Shown here piece after piece: positions 10,244 to 20,326 of a DNA stretch of 64,000 nucleotides. The first letter of the stretch is position 1. Every line of letters begins with the position of its first letter. The notes under the pieces are model-generated. The model searched no databases, was not told the origin of the DNA, and saw only the letters and a program-made list of their open reading frames with translations. The position numbers and the translations under genes are program-made. The DNA comes from Fulvimarina manganoxydans (GTDB lineage Bacteria; Pseudomonadota; Alphaproteobacteria; Rhizobiales; Rhizobiaceae), in NCBI RefSeq assembly GCF_900176465.1, contig NZ_FWXR01000001.1, positions 186,001 through 250,000 of the forward strand. The letters run 5' to 3'.

Positions 10244-11510
10244 GACGGGAATCGATGCTCTCAGGACGTAGGGCTTTCTCCACCTTCTCGAAGGCTGCGC
10301 GGGCGGCGAGCGTATAGCCGCCCATTGCGCCATCGACGAAGTGGACGTGATCGGACCGGCTGGGCGTCGGCACGAAACAGGTGACGAGGGCGGAGCTTTG
10401 ACGATGAACGCCGCCCCGCGCTGTCCCCGCCATCCGCCCGGCCTCGATCGCCGCTTCGATTTTGTCAGCGGTCTCGGTGCTGCAATCGAGTGTCAGAAGC
10501 AGTCCGTCGTCGAACTTGCGAAAATCGGAATTGCGCACGAGCTGTTCGCGGTAACGCTTCGGATCGAAGCCACCCAAGGGGCGGGCGCGCTTGAAGATAG
10601 CATGAGCGACGAGGGTCCGGATGGCGACGAAACCAAGGGCGACCCAATGGGGCAGACGCCGGCTGGCGGCGACCGTGTGGGCTTCGATCTCAAGGCCTGA
10701 CGGCGGCCAGCGCTGCTTGAGCGTCTCGTCCGACACCGGTGGCGCGTCGGCCTCGTCCGACTTCGCGATCGCGAGGATTTTAGAGACGAGAGCCTCGAAG
10801 CCCGCATCGTCCGTGTCCGCTGTGGGAAGAACGATGACGGAAAGAATGGTGCCGTTCTTGGCCGGGACATCGGCGAAGCGGCAGGAGAGGCCGGTGAGGT
10901 CGGGCCGCGCCTCGTCGGGTCCATGAGGGTCGAGGCTGTTATGACCGGCCTTCATCCAGGCTTCGGCGAGCGCCAATCCGCCGCCCGAAAACATCGTATA
11001 GGCCACGTCTTCGGAGGCCGCGAAACGGGCGACCCGGACGTCGCGTCCGGCGGCGCGCAAGATGCCGATCTCGAACGCCGCGATGCGCAGCTCGAAGCCG
11101 AACGCGTCCCGCGCCCAGCCCGCCACCGCGCGAAGCGCTTCCCGGCCTTTCTCAGCCTCGCCGGGGGGAAGGGCGAAGCCGGCGCCGTCGCCGGCAAAGA
11201 CGAAGGGAAAGGCGCGCTCGGGAAGCGCGTTCGAAACGGCGGCGATCAATGCGGCGGCGACCGTGTTGACGGCCTTGTACTGGCCGGCCGCGATCACCTC
11301 GCTCGATCCCCGAATGTCGGCGACCCCGACCATCCAGTCGTCGGGCAGGGGCGTATAGATGTCGGCCGAACGCAGGGCTTCGAAATTGGAAATGGCGGGT
11401 AGCGCCTCGAAGAGATCGAGGCCGGACGGGTCCGTCCCTGGCATTCCCGGCTTCGGGGCGAGGCAATCGGCGTCTTCCGCCATCCCCTCGTGAGACCTGT
11501 CTGCCGCCAT
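10221..11510 (-). CDS. DUF3095 family protein
   Basis: This 429-residue protein matches the DUF3095 pattern as I remember it: an N-terminal half resembling class III nucleotide cyclases (VADIRGSSEVIAAGQYKAVN, then FVFAGDGAGFALP) and a C-terminal half found in homologues of unknown role. Asp residues in VADIRGS and FAGDGAGF sit where cyclases hold their metal-binding aspartates, but activity is not established. The annotated ATG 11510 has a G-rich GGGGG/GAGG stretch upstream; residue 10 is an alternative Met. No signal peptide or membrane segment is evident. It follows ubiG's locus on the same strand and is convergent with thiD, without clear functional context. Confidence 0.75.
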   Translation of the reverse strand: MAADRSHEGMAEDADCLAPKPGMPGTDPSGLDLFEALPAISNFEALRSADIYTPLPDDWMVGVADIRGSSEVIAAGQYKAVNTVAAALIAAVSNALPERAFPFVFAGDGAGFALPPGEAEKGREALRAVAGWARDAFGFELRIAAFEIGILRAAGRDVRVARFAASEDVAYTMFSGGGLALAEAWMKAGHNSLDPHGPDEARPDLTGLSCRFADVPAKNGTILSVIVLPTADTDDAGFEALVSKILAIAKSDEADAPPVSDETLKQRWPPSGLEIEAHTVAASRRLPHWVALGFVAIRTLVAHAIFKRARPLGGFDPKRYREQLVRNSDFRKFDDGLLLTLDCSTETADKIEAAIEAGRMAGTARGGVHRQSSALVTCFVPTPSRSDHVHFVDGAMGGYTLAARAAFEKVEKALRPESIDSRLKEAETG

Positions 11511-11669
11511 GCCTCGCGCCCCCGATCGCCGCTGCGAAATGGTCTCATGAGCAACAGGGTCTCGACAAGACGGCCTGCGTTCACGCCCGCTTCAACCCTG
11601 CGGGACGCCAAGTTCGCCCCTCGGCAAAGCATCCGCCTCAGACGCCGGCGCCCGGCCGGGTGCCTGGGA

Positions 11670-12422
11670 TCAGACCTCCGGCTGCCGCGCCACCGTCATG
11701 TAGTTAACCGACGTATCGGAAGACCGCCGCCAGGCATCGGCGAGCGGGTGATAGACGACGCCCATCTCCTCGATCACCGTCATGCCGGCCGCGCCGACCG
11801 GCCCGGCGATTTCCTCGGGCCGCACGAGCTTTTCATATTGATGCGTGCCTTTAGGCAGCCAGCCGAGCACATATTCGGCGCCGACAATGGCGAAGGCGAG
11901 CGCCTTGGCCGTGCGGTTGATCGTGGCGACGAAGAGAAGGCCGCCCGGCCTGACCATGTTGGCGCAGGTGGTCAGGAAGAAGTCGACGTCCGAGACGTGC
12001 TCGACAATCTCCAGCGCGAGCACGACGTCGAAGGTCTTGCCCTCGGCCGCGATCGCCTCGGCGGTCGTCGCCCGATAGTCGATGTCGAGGCCGCTTTCGG
12101 CAGCATGGAGCTTGGCGACCTCGATATTGGTCTCGGAAGCGTCCGCTGCCGTGACCTCGAAGCCGAGCCGGCGCATCGGTTCGGCGATGAGGCCGCCGCC
12201 GCAGCCGATATCGAGAAGCGTCAGTCCGGAGAAGGGTTTCGTCTCGTCGAGCGGACGATTGAAGTTCATCGCCACCTGCTCGCGGATCGCATCGAGGCGA
12301 ACCGGATTGAACTTGTGGAGCGGCTTGAACTTGCCCTTCGGGTTCCACCATTCGGCGGCGAGCCGCGAGAACCGCTCGATTTCGTCCCGATCGATCGAGC
12401 TGGCGCCTTCGGTGGTCGACAT
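11670..12422 (-). CDS. ubiG: ubiquinone biosynthesis O-methyltransferase UbiG
   Basis: UbiG performs both O-methylations of ubiquinone biosynthesis with S-adenosylmethionine. The 250-residue protein is of standard length, with the family's N-terminal [20 protein letters not shown], the SAM-binding motif [15 protein letters not shown] (about residues 70-85), [12 protein letters not shown] and a C-terminal [10 protein letters not shown] stretch. The start ATG 12422 gives the typical short tail before [10 protein letters not shown]. It is transcribed away from lysC, with 342 bases between. No other ubi genes lie in the window. Confidence 0.95.
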   Translation of the reverse strand: MSTTEGASSIDRDEIERFSRLAAEWWNPKGKFKPLHKFNPVRLDAIREQVAMNFNRPLDETKPFSGLTLLDIGCGGGLIAEPMRRLGFEVTAADASETNIEVAKLHAAESGLDIDYRATTAEAIAAEGKTFDVVLALEIVEHVSDVDFFLTTCANMVRPGGLLFVATINRTAKALAFAIVGAEYVLGWLPKGTHQYEKLVRPEEIAGPVGAAGMTVIEEMGVVYHPLADAWRRSSDTSVNYMTVARQPEV

Positions 12423-12764
12423 CGTGTGAAGCTCCTTGCTTCGCTCTTTCCCTTGAACCCTGCTGTTCGCACCATCCGTGCGCCGAGGAAAGCCCCGCTA
12501 GGGTCTGGTCCGACAGCTAGGGCGAGACGCCGCGTCCTTCCATGGCCAAGGATGCCGCAGGGGTGACCGGGAAAAGGCACCAGGTCAACGATCGGCAAAG
12601 CGATGCCGCTGCGACATTGTCAAACGGTTTCGGCTCGGTTAGGGAACCGCCGACCCAAAGGGCCCGAATCGTGGGCTCTTTCGGGGTCTTTGTTCCGATC
12701 CTGTTCCGTCGGGGTCCAGCCTTAAGCTGGCGCCGCGGCCGTATGAAGACCGTCAAGACCGCCC
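12423..12764. other. divergent ubiG-lysC intergenic region with a hairpin
   Basis: I see no gene in these 342 bases, which must hold promoters for both flanking genes. A hairpin, AAAGGGCCC (12657-12665) with GGGCTCTTT (12673-12681), one G.T pair, precedes lysC by 84 bases and is followed by TCTTTGTT. It could be an attenuator in the lysC leader; nothing else supports that. Confidence 0.35.
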
Positions 12765-14018
12765 ATGGCCCGTCTCGTTCTGAAATTCGGTGGCACGTCC
12801 GTCGCCGACCTCGACCGCATCCGGAACGTGGCCCGGCATGTCAAACGCGAGGTCGATGCCGGTCACGACGTTGCCGTCGTCGTCTCCGCAATGGCCGGCA
12901 AGACCAACGAACTCGTCGCCTGGTGCCGCGAGGCGAGTCCGCTGCATGACGCCCGTGAATATGACGCCGTGGTGGCGAGCGGCGAGCAGGTGACGGCCGG
13001 GCTCCTGGCGATCACGCTGCAGAATATGGGCGTCAATGCGCGCTCCTGGCTCGGCTGGCAGATTCCGCTGAAGACCGACGGTTCCCATGGCGCGGCCCGC
13101 ATCGCCGAGATCGACGGCTCCGAAATCGTCCGCCGGTTCGGCGAGGGGCAGGTAGCGGTCGTCGCCGGTTTCCAGGGCATTGCGCCCGACAACCGCATTT
13201 CGACCCTCGGCCGGGGCGGTTCGGACACTTCGGCCGTTGCGCTGGCCGCCGCGCTGAAGGCCGACCGCTGCGACATCTATACCGATGTGGACGGCGTCTA
13301 TACCACCGACCCGCGCATCGAGCCGAAGGCGCGCCGCATGGCCCGCATCTCCTTCGAGGAAATGCTGGAAATGGCCTCGCTCGGCGCCAAGGTTCTACAG
13401 GTGCGGTCGGTGGAACTGGCCATGGTCCATAAGGTGCGCACCTTCGTGCGTTCGTCATTCACAGACCCGGATGCGCCCGGAATGGGGGATTTCGACAATC
13501 CGCCGGGCACGCTCATTTGCGACGAGGAAGACATCGTGGAACAAGAGGTCGTCACCGGTATCGCCTATGCCAGGGACGAGGCGCAGATCTCGTTGCGGCG
13601 CGTGTCCGATCGTCCGGGCGTCGCCGCCGCGATCTTCGGGCCGCTCGCCGAAGCGGGCGTCAATGTGGACATGATCGTCCAGAACGTGTCCGAATCCGGC
13701 GCCTATACGGACATGACCTTCACCGTGCCGGCCGGCGACCTTGCGAAGGCCAAGGACGTTCTCGACAAGGCCAAGGCCGAGATGCAGTACGAAGTGCTGC
13801 AGAGCGAGAGCGGCCTCACCAAGGTGTCGGTCATCGGCGTCGGCATGCGCAGCCACACGGGTGTCGCCGCCACCGCCTTCAAGGCGCTCGCCGATCGCGG
13901 CATCAATATTCGCGCGATCACGACGTCGGAGATCAAGATCTCAATTTTGATCGATGGCGACTATACGGAGCTCGCCGTGCGCACGCTCCACGCCGTCTAT
14001 GGTCTGGACAAGGCCTGA
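12765..14018 (+). CDS. lysC: aspartate kinase
   Basis: Aspartokinase phosphorylates aspartate, the first step to lysine, threonine and methionine. The 417-residue protein is the monofunctional class: kinase domain with KFGGTSV at residues 7-13 and LGRGGSDTSAVALAAAL, followed by two ACT domains (about 260-415; VSDRPGVAAAIFGPLAEAGVN and GVGMRSHTGVAATAFKALAD) for feedback inhibition. Such alpha/beta-type lysC genes often contain an internal start for a small subunit, but I did not identify one confidently. ATG 12765 is the only sensible start. It is a single gene, followed by a 286-base spacer before ptsP. Confidence 0.95.
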   Translation: MARLVLKFGGTSVADLDRIRNVARHVKREVDAGHDVAVVVSAMAGKTNELVAWCREASPLHDAREYDAVVASGEQVTAGLLAITLQNMGVNARSWLGWQIPLKTDGSHGAARIAEIDGSEIVRRFGEGQVAVVAGFQGIAPDNRISTLGRGGSDTSAVALAAALKADRCDIYTDVDGVYTTDPRIEPKARRMARISFEEMLEMASLGAKVLQVRSVELAMVHKVRTFVRSSFTDPDAPGMGDFDNPPGTLICDEEDIVEQEVVTGIAYARDEAQISLRRVSDRPGVAAAIFGPLAEAGVNVDMIVQNVSESGAYTDMTFTVPAGDLAKAKDVLDKAKAEMQYEVLQSESGLTKVSVIGVGMRSHTGVAATAFKALADRGINIRAITTSEIKISILIDGDYTELAVRTLHAVYGLDKA

Positions 14019-14304
14019 TCATAGAGGACCCATGTCGCTTGACTGCGGCCGGCCAGGCGCCGTCCCTCGCGAATGCTGTTGTGATCGCGACTAAGAGTTG
14101 AGTTTTCGTCTTGGCGGTCAACGGTCTTGATGACCGATTGCCGCCTCGTTAAAGACAGCCGTAAGAGAGCCGGTCGACGAGAGAGGGTGGAACACACCCA
14201 TCGGGTCGATAGGGCGACGGGGGCACACAGGGCGGTGGCGGAGCCATGGATCGGCGTTTGTCGGTCAATCGGCTGAACTGGCGTTCGGGATACGGAAGAC
14301 TCGC
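14019..14304. other. lysC-ptsP spacer, no gene seen
   Basis: Nothing gene-like was found in these 286 bases. They hold short GGTC/GACC repeats around 14110-14140 and presumably the ptsP promoter. Confidence 0.4.
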
Positions 14305-16569
14305 GTGATCGGAAGCGACATCTCAGGTCCGCGCGTTCTGATGCGCAGCATTCGAGCGCTGATGGCCGATACGCTCGACCGGCAGGCTCGCCTCGACAAG
14401 ATCGTGCAGCTGATTGCTGAGAACATGGTCGCCGAGGTCTGCTCGCTCTATGTTCTGCGGGCCGATTCCGTCTTGGAACTCTACGCCACCGAGGGCCTCA
14501 ACCCTGGCTCAGTGCATCTGGCGCAATTGCAGCTTGGTCAGGGTCTCGTCGGCACGATCGCGGCCACTGCCAGGCCTCTCAACCTGTCTCAGGCCCAAGA
14601 CCATCCCGCCTTCACCTATCTCCCGGAAACAGGCGAGGAAATCTACAAGTCTTTCCTCGGCGTGCCGATCTTGAGGGCAGGACGGACGCTGGGCGTCCTG
14701 GTCGTGCAGAACAAGTCGGCGCGGCAATATCGCGAGGAGGAGTCCGAGGCGCTCGAAACGGTCGCGATGGTCGTCGCAGAGATGATCGCGGCCGGTGGCT
14801 TGGAAGGGCTGCAGCGGCCGGGCGTCACGCTCGATCTCTCGCGCCCTGTGAGCTTCGAGGGCGTGACGCTCTCCGACGGGATCGGCCTTGGCCGTGTCGT
14901 GCTCCACGAGCCGCGCGTCGTCGTCACGAACCTCTTCAACGAACATGCCGAAGACGAGGTTCTCCGGCTGAACGACGCCTTGGCCGAGCTTCGCCTGTCG
15001 ATCGAGAACATGCTGGCGCGCCGAGACATTGCGGCGGAAGGCGAGCATCGGGCGGTGCTCGAAGCCTATCGGATGTTCGCCCATGACCGGGGCTGGGTGC
15101 GGCGCCTGGAAGAGGCGGTGCGCAACGGGCTGACGGCGGAGGCGGCGGTCGAGAAGGTTCAGTCGGACATGCGCGCGCGCATGATGCATCTGACCGACCC
15201 TTACATCCGCGAGCGGATGCATGATTTCGACGATCTCGCCAATCGGCTTCTTCGTCAGCTGATCGGACGCGTCGATGGCGCGATCGACGAAATCGACGAC
15301 GCCATCGTCATTGCGCGCAATATGGGCGCGGCCCAGCTCCTCGATTATCGCCGCGAGCGCCTGCGCGGCCTCGTTCTGGAAGAAGGCGCGGCGACCAGCC
15401 ATGTGGTCATCGTTGCCCGTGCGCTCGGCATTCCCGTGGTCGGCCAGGTGACGGGCGCGGTTTCCATGGCCGAAAACGGTGACATGGCCATCGTCGACGG
15501 CGAGGATGGTCAGGTGCATTTGCGCCCGATGTCCGATGTCGCCGAGACCTATGCCGACCGTATCGACTTCCGAACGCGGCGCCGTGAGCGCTATGCGGGG
15601 CTTCGCGACAAGCCTTGCGTCACGCGCGACGGCGTCCGCATCGATCTGCAGATGAATGCCGGCCTGCTCGTTGATCTGCCGCAGCTCGCCGAAGCGGGCG
15701 CCGAGGGGATCGGCCTCTTCCGCACCGAGCTTCAGTTCATGGTCGCCTCGACCATGCCGCGAGCAAGCGATCAGCAGCGGCTTTATACGGCGGTTCTGGA
15801 TGCGGCGGGCGACAAGCCGGTGACCTTCCGCACACTCGATGTGGGGGGCGACAAGCTTCTTCCCTATCTCGCACAGCTCCAGGAGGAGAACCCCGCGCTC
15901 GGCTATCGCGCCGTGCGCCTCGCGCTCGACCGGCCCGGCTTGATGCGCACCCAGCTGCGGGCGTTGATGAAAGCGGCGGCGGGTCGCGAATTGCGGATCA
16001 TGTTCCCGATGATTACCGACGCCGCCGAATTGCGTGCTGCGCGAGAGCTTGTCGATCTGGAGCGGGCTCATCTCCATCGCTTCGGCCATGAGAGTCCGAA
16101 AGCGGTCAAGATCGGCGCGATGATCGAGGTACCGGGATTGCTCTATCAGCTCGACGAGGTGATGGCGCTTCTCGACTTCGCCTCGGTTGGCTCGAACGAT
16201 CTCTTCCAGTTCTTCAACGCGGTCGATCGCGGCAATCCGCGGGTGGCCAATCGCTTTTCCGATCTCTCTCCAGCCTTCTTGAGGGCGCTGAAGGATATCG
16301 TCGATGCCGGGCATCGGCATGACGTGCCGGTGACCCTATGCGGTGAGATGGCCGGCCGTCCCATCGCGACCATGGCCCTCGTGGCGATCGGTTTCCGCTC
16401 GATCTCCATGGCGCCGCCCTCGATCGGCCCAGTCAAGTCGATGCTTCTTGAACTTGATGTCGGCGCGGTCCGTGCGATCGTTGAGCGGCATCTTGCATCG
16501 CAGGCGCCGATGGCCGATCTAAAGGCCGAGCTCGCTGATTTCGCACGGGCGGGCGGCGTGCCGATCTAG
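14305..16569 (+). CDS. ptsP: phosphoenolpyruvate-protein phosphotransferase PtsP (EI-Ntr)
   Basis: PtsP is the first enzyme of the nitrogen-type phosphotransferase system; it moves phosphate from phosphoenolpyruvate to NPr and so to EIIA-Ntr, a regulatory relay. The 754-residue protein starts with a GAF domain (about 20-160), which in this family senses glutamine, followed by the enzyme I core: phosphoryl-acceptor His366 in the [10 protein letters not shown] motif, and the PEP-binding barrel with [13 protein letters not shown] and near the end VTLCGEMAG. The start is GTG 14305, which keeps the [11 protein letters not shown] segment inside the protein; ATG 14341 is an alternative. Upstream lysC is a neighbour also seen in other rhizobia. 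Confidence 0.93.
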   Translation: MIGSDISGPRVLMRSIRALMADTLDRQARLDKIVQLIAENMVAEVCSLYVLRADSVLELYATEGLNPGSVHLAQLQLGQGLVGTIAATARPLNLSQAQDHPAFTYLPETGEEIYKSFLGVPILRAGRTLGVLVVQNKSARQYREEESEALETVAMVVAEMIAAGGLEGLQRPGVTLDLSRPVSFEGVTLSDGIGLGRVVLHEPRVVVTNLFNEHAEDEVLRLNDALAELRLSIENMLARRDIAAEGEHRAVLEAYRMFAHDRGWVRRLEEAVRNGLTAEAAVEKVQSDMRARMMHLTDPYIRERMHDFDDLANRLLRQLIGRVDGAIDEIDDAIVIARNMGAAQLLDYRRERLRGLVLEEGAATSHVVIVARALGIPVVGQVTGAVSMAENGDMAIVDGEDGQVHLRPMSDVAETYADRIDFRTRRRERYAGLRDKPCVTRDGVRIDLQMNAGLLVDLPQLAEAGAEGIGLFRTELQFMVASTMPRASDQQRLYTAVLDAAGDKPVTFRTLDVGGDKLLPYLAQLQEENPALGYRAVRLALDRPGLMRTQLRALMKAAAGRELRIMFPMITDAAELRAARELVDLERAHLHRFGHESPKAVKIGAMIEVPGLLYQLDEVMALLDFASVGSNDLFQFFNAVDRGNPRVANRFSDLSPAFLRALKDIVDAGHRHDVPVTLCGEMAGRPIATMALVAIGFRSISMAPPSIGPVKSMLLELDVGAVRAIVERHLASQAPMADLKAELADFARAGGVPI

Positions 16570-16723
16570 CGAGGCTGGTCCGACCAGCTGCGCTTCGCTG
16601 TCCTTCCAGCTTTATGGGAAGGGAGCGAGACGCCCGACGGCCAATTGTGGGACGGCGTTCCCACAATTCGGCTGGCTTGAAGACATTCCCAAAGCCGATA
16701 CCTGTTTCGAAAGCGTCAATTGC

Positions 16724-17800
16724 ATGGCCAGTCTGCCGACCGCGACCCTCAACGAGATCCTGGCCCGCTTCGCCCATCTGGAAGCGGAAATGGCCAAAGG
16801 ACCGGACCATGCGGTTTATGCCAAGCTTGCGGCCGAATATTCCTCGCTCGAAGAGGTCGTCGGCGCGATCCGCGAATTCCGCTCGCTGGAGACCGAACTC
16901 GACGATGCGCGCGCGCTTCTCGCCGATCCTGGCGCCGACCGCGAGATGCGGGCTCTTGCCGAAGACGAGATTGACGATCTGAAGGAGCGGCGCGAAGGCC
17001 TTCGCGAGCGCATCCAGCTTCTCCTCCTGCCCAAGGACGCGGCCGACGCCAAAGGCGCCATCCTGGAAATTCGCGCCGGGACCGGTGGCTCGGAAGCCGG
17101 CCTTTTTGCCGGTGATCTTTACCGGATGTATCAGCGCTATGCCGAGCTTAACCGCTGGAAGGTGGAGGTTCTGTCGGCGAGCGAAGGTGAGGTCGGCGGC
17201 TATAAGGAAGTCATCGCGGCCATTCGCGGTCCGAGTGTCTTCTCGAAGCTGAAATTCGAATCCGGCGTTCACCGCGTCCAACGCGTGCCCGAAACCGAAT
17301 CGGGCGGGCGCATCCACACCTCCGCCGCAACCGTTGCCGTCCTGCCGGAGGCCGAGGACATCGATATCGACATCCGCCAGGAAGATATTCGTATCGATAC
17401 GATGCGTGCCTCAGGGGCCGGCGGTCAGCATGTGAACACCACCGATTCGGCTGTCCGCATCACCCATTTGCCGACGGGCATCGTCGTCACCTCGTCGGAA
17501 AAATCCCAGCATCAGAACCGTGCCCAGGCGATGCAGGTGCTCAAGGCCCGGCTCTACGACATGGAGCGCCAGAAGGCGGATGAGGAGCGTTCGGCCGCGC
17601 GCAAGAGCCAGGTCGGTTCGGGCGATCGGTCGGAGCGCATCCGCACCTATAACTTCCCGCAAGGGCGCGTGACCGACCATCGGATCAATCTGACGCTCTA
17701 CAAGCTCGATCGGGTCATCGAGGGCGAGATGGACGAGCTCGTCGACGCGCTGGTCGCCGAGCATCAGGCGCGTCAGCTCGCGGCCGTCGCCGATGGCTGA
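16724..17800 (+). CDS. prfA: peptide chain release factor 1
   Basis: RF1 reads UAA and UAG stop codons and triggers peptide release. The 358-residue protein has the codon-recognition tripeptide in the PxT form as PET ([14 protein letters not shown]) and the catalytic GGQ in [18 protein letters not shown] is the E. coli version, and PET is a permitted variant that I recall in rhizobia. ATG 16724 gives the usual N-terminus ([14 protein letters not shown]). The last 8 bases overlap prmC, whose product methylates the GGQ glutamine of this protein, a classic coupled pair. Confidence 0.96.
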   Translation: MASLPTATLNEILARFAHLEAEMAKGPDHAVYAKLAAEYSSLEEVVGAIREFRSLETELDDARALLADPGADREMRALAEDEIDDLKERREGLRERIQLLLLPKDAADAKGAILEIRAGTGGSEAGLFAGDLYRMYQRYAELNRWKVEVLSASEGEVGGYKEVIAAIRGPSVFSKLKFESGVHRVQRVPETESGGRIHTSAATVAVLPEAEDIDIDIRQEDIRIDTMRASGAGGQHVNTTDSAVRITHLPTGIVVTSSEKSQHQNRAQAMQVLKARLYDMERQKADEERSAARKSQVGSGDRSERIRTYNFPQGRVTDHRINLTLYKLDRVIEGEMDELVDALVAEHQARQLAAVADG

Positions 17801-18674
17801 GCCGGATCGGCCGGAGACGGTTGGGGACTGGCTGAAGGCCGGGGCCGCAAAGCTTTTGGCGGCCGGGCTTGAAACCGATCATAGCCTCGATTCGCGGCTT
17901 CTTCTTGCCGAAGCCGCGGGCCTTCCACCTATGGAGCTTTCGTTGAATCGCCGCTCGGTGCTGTCCGATGATGCGGGCGAGCGCTTCGCTCGCCTTCTCG
18001 ATCGACGGATCGCTGGCGAGCCGGTCTTTCGCATCATCGGGAGACGCGGTTTCTACGAGCACGAATTCGACCTGTCACCGGAGACGCTGGAGCCGCGCCC
18101 GGATACCGAGACGATCGTTGAAATGGCGCTGGAGGTGCTCTCGGCGCGTGCCGCAGCGGGGCAAGGCTGTTGTTTCGCTGATATTGGCACAGGAACCGGC
18201 GCCATCGCGATTTCTATCCTTTCGGCTCTCGGCGAGGCCAGGGCAATTGCATCCGATATCGCGCCGGGCGCGCTTCTGACCGCCCGCACGAATGCAAGCC
18301 GCATTGGCGTATCGGACCGCCTCATGCTGGTGCGCACGGATTTTCTCGCTGGCATCGGCGGCCCGCTCGATTGCGTGATCTCCAATCCACCCTATATTCG
18401 ACATGCTGATATTGATGGGCTGGCGGCGGAGGTTCGTTTTCACGATCCGATGGCCGCTCTCGACGGCGGCGAGGATGGGCTCGATGCTTATCGGGCTTTG
18501 GCCGCAGATGCTGCCCGCGTCCTGCGCGACGATGGCTCCGTGCTCCTCGAGATCGGCCAAGGCCAGGAACACGATGTTGAGATGCTCTTTGCTGCGGCTG
18601 GATTCTCATTGGCCGAAGCACGATCCGATCTGACGGGCATTCCGCGCGGCCTTCATTTCACGCGGCTTCGGTAA
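17793..18674 (+). CDS. prmC: peptide chain release factor N5-glutamine methyltransferase
   Basis: PrmC methylates the glutamine of the GGQ motif in release factors, improving termination. The 293-residue protein has a helical N-terminal domain with [12 protein letters not shown], the linker [18 protein letters not shown], the SAM motif [12 protein letters not shown] and the substrate-glutamine-binding NPPY in [12 protein letters not shown]. It starts 8 bases inside prfA, so the two are translated from one transcript. Confidence 0.95.
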   Translation: MAEPDRPETVGDWLKAGAAKLLAAGLETDHSLDSRLLLAEAAGLPPMELSLNRRSVLSDDAGERFARLLDRRIAGEPVFRIIGRRGFYEHEFDLSPETLEPRPDTETIVEMALEVLSARAAAGQGCCFADIGTGTGAIAISILSALGEARAIASDIAPGALLTARTNASRIGVSDRLMLVRTDFLAGIGGPLDCVISNPPYIRHADIDGLAAEVRFHDPMAALDGGEDGLDAYRALAADAARVLRDDGSVLLEIGQGQEHDVEMLFAAAGFSLAEARSDLTGIPRGLHFTRLR

Positions 18675-19054
18675 CGCATCGAGTAAACAGATATGCGGCT
18701 TCAATGCATCGGACCGCGCTGAAAGAGGCTGCAAAAGCGATAAAGGCACTTGTGACGCGACGATTTCCTGACTAGGGTTTCGTCAAACAGCGGAAATTTT
18801 ACGAGGGGCGTCCCGATCGGTTCGGATCGCTAGCGATCCTAGATCGGTGACAGGCAACGTGTCGCGCCAGACGAGCGCAGACCGTTGGGGGCCGGAGGTG
18901 CGCGACAAACGCCCGGCATAAGCGAAGCTGATTCATTTCGTTCGCGGTCTCGACGAGACGATGACCGCACAACCGGGCATGGCGATGCCCGCTCTCTCAA
19001 ATCGACAAGAGGGGCTGACCGGCATGGATCCGGTCACCATGACACAGGAAGAGT
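18675..19054 (+). promoter_or_regulatory. structured 380-base leader upstream of the DUF4167 gene
   Basis: No gene was found. The stretch holds three inverted repeats: the perfect 16-base palindrome GGATCGCTAGCGATCC (18824-18839); a stem CGGGCAT/ATGCCCG (18974-18980, 18985-18991) with a GGCG loop; and GACCGG/CCGGTC (19017-19022, 19030-19035) just before the start codon. The last would lie about 20 bases ahead of the ATG, close to the ribosome binding site AGGAAG. It may be a regulated 5' untranslated region, which is inference from structure only. Confidence 0.4.
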
Positions 19055-20146
19055 ATGAGGCCAGGACAGCAGAAGAACCGTATGCGCGGACGCGGACGCA
19101 AGGGTCCCAATCCGCTGACCCGGAGCTATGAGTCGAACGGTCCTGACGTTAAGATTCGCGGCACCGCCCAGCATGTGGCCGAAAAATATTCCACGCTGGC
19201 GCGCGATGCCGCAGCATCCGGCGACCGCGTGATGGCCGAGAACTACCTCCAGCATGCGGAGCACTACAACCGGATCATCGCCTCGGCCCAGGCGCAATCG
19301 CAGCCGCAACGCGACGATCGGGACCAGCGCGAGGATGACGAGGATGATGAGGACGGGACGGATTACGTCTCCGAGCGTCATGATCGCTCCAATGATCGCC
19401 AGGATCGGAACGATCGGAACGACCGCCAGGATCGTTTCGAGCGCCGCGACCGCGACAACAATCGGGACAATGGTGGCCGCGACCGGGATACCGGGCGCGA
19501 TCGTGACGGTCATCGCGATGGACAAGGCCGTGATGGGCAGGGTCGCGATGGTCAGGACCGCAGGGATCGCCGTAACAATCGCGATCAACGCGACAATCAG
19601 GATCGCCGGGATCGCAATCGGGACCGCGATGACGAGGGTCAGCGTCCCCGCCGCGATCGAGACCGTGACCGCGAGCGCGAAATCGTCGCCGAACAGCCCG
19701 TTCCAGGAACCGGCCCGCAGCCGGTGATCGTCCATAGCGAAGAGGCGCCGAAGCCCGCCGCCATGGAGGCCGAGGCGGCCGACAACCGCGTTGCTGAGGC
19801 GGAGCCGGTCGCGGCGCGCTCGAGTGCTGCGGAAGAAGCGCCTGCCAAGGCTCGTCGCGAGACCGTATCCAACGAGGCCGAGGCTTCAGCCGACGCGTCC
19901 GCGGAAACGACGGAAGAGGGCGAAGTGAAGCCACGCCGCCGGGGCCGTCCGCGCAAGAGCGAGACCGGTACGGCGACGCCTGCGAAAAAGACGACAAAGG
20001 CTACAAGCGCGGACGGCGAGGAAAAGCCGAAGCGCAAGCCCGGACGTCCGCGCAAGACGGCCAAGAGCGATGACACATCGTCGTCTTCCGATGGCGGTGA
20101 GGACGACGGCCATATGCCGGACTTCCTGCTGGCATCGAACGGCTGA
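19055..20146 (+). CDS. DUF4167 domain protein with Asp/Arg/Asn-rich tract and two AT-hooks
   Basis: The first 80 or so residues (NPLTRSYESNGPDVKIRGTAQHVAEKY ... AENYLQHAEHYNRI, broken here) are the DUF4167 domain of alphaproteobacterial proteins with no known function. Residues about 85-215 are low complexity, dominated by D, R and N in irregular RDRDN/QDRRD repeats, encoded by GAT/CGC-rich imperfect repeats. Residues about 220-290 are Ala/Glu-rich. Two AT-hook-like motifs follow, RRRGRPRKSE (about 297) and KPGRPRKTAK (about 330), in a basic linker. This suggests binding to nucleic acid. The 363-residue protein has no membrane segment. ATG 19055 has AGGAAG upstream and the typical MRPGQQ start. 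Confidence 0.85.
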   Translation: MRPGQQKNRMRGRGRKGPNPLTRSYESNGPDVKIRGTAQHVAEKYSTLARDAAASGDRVMAENYLQHAEHYNRIIASAQAQSQPQRDDRDQREDDEDDEDGTDYVSERHDRSNDRQDRNDRNDRQDRFERRDRDNNRDNGGRDRDTGRDRDGHRDGQGRDGQGRDGQDRRDRRNNRDQRDNQDRRDRNRDRDDEGQRPRRDRDRDREREIVAEQPVPGTGPQPVIVHSEEAPKPAAMEAEAADNRVAEAEPVAARSSAAEEAPAKARRETVSNEAEASADASAETTEEGEVKPRRRGRPRKSETGTATPAKKTTKATSADGEEKPKRKPGRPRKTAKSDDTSSSSDGGEDDGHMPDFLLASNG

Positions 20147-20261
20147 TACGGTGTCCGACTGTTTCAGTCGGGCTCCGTAGCGAAGCCCGCGCGGTGCTTG
20201 AGCGGCTTTGATCGTCTTCCAAGGATGGTCTGCTGACGCCCGACAAAGTCTCGACCATGAC

Positions 20262-20294
20262 AAAAGGCACCGCGAACCGATCGCGGTGCCTTTT
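20262..20294. terminator. bidirectional terminator
   Basis: A perfect 14-bp stem, AAAAGGCACCGCGA (20262-20275) and TCGCGGTGCCTTTT (20281-20294), has a five-base loop. It lies between the convergent DUF4167 and SGNH-hydrolase genes, with TTTTGTCTTTTTT on one side and a T-run on the other strand, so it can serve both. Confidence 0.85.
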
Positions 20295-20326
20295 GTCTTT
20301 TTTGCGCTGAATGAATGCTTCGATGT

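Noticed and set aside
14509-16320. Minus-strand open frame of 603 codons
   Set aside because: Antisense shadow of ptsP.
19380-19700. Apparent tandem DNA repeats (GATCGC/CGGGAT-rich)
   Set aside because: They are the codons of the Asp/Arg/Asn-rich tract of the DUF4167 protein, irregular in unit length; not a separate repeat array or CRISPR.
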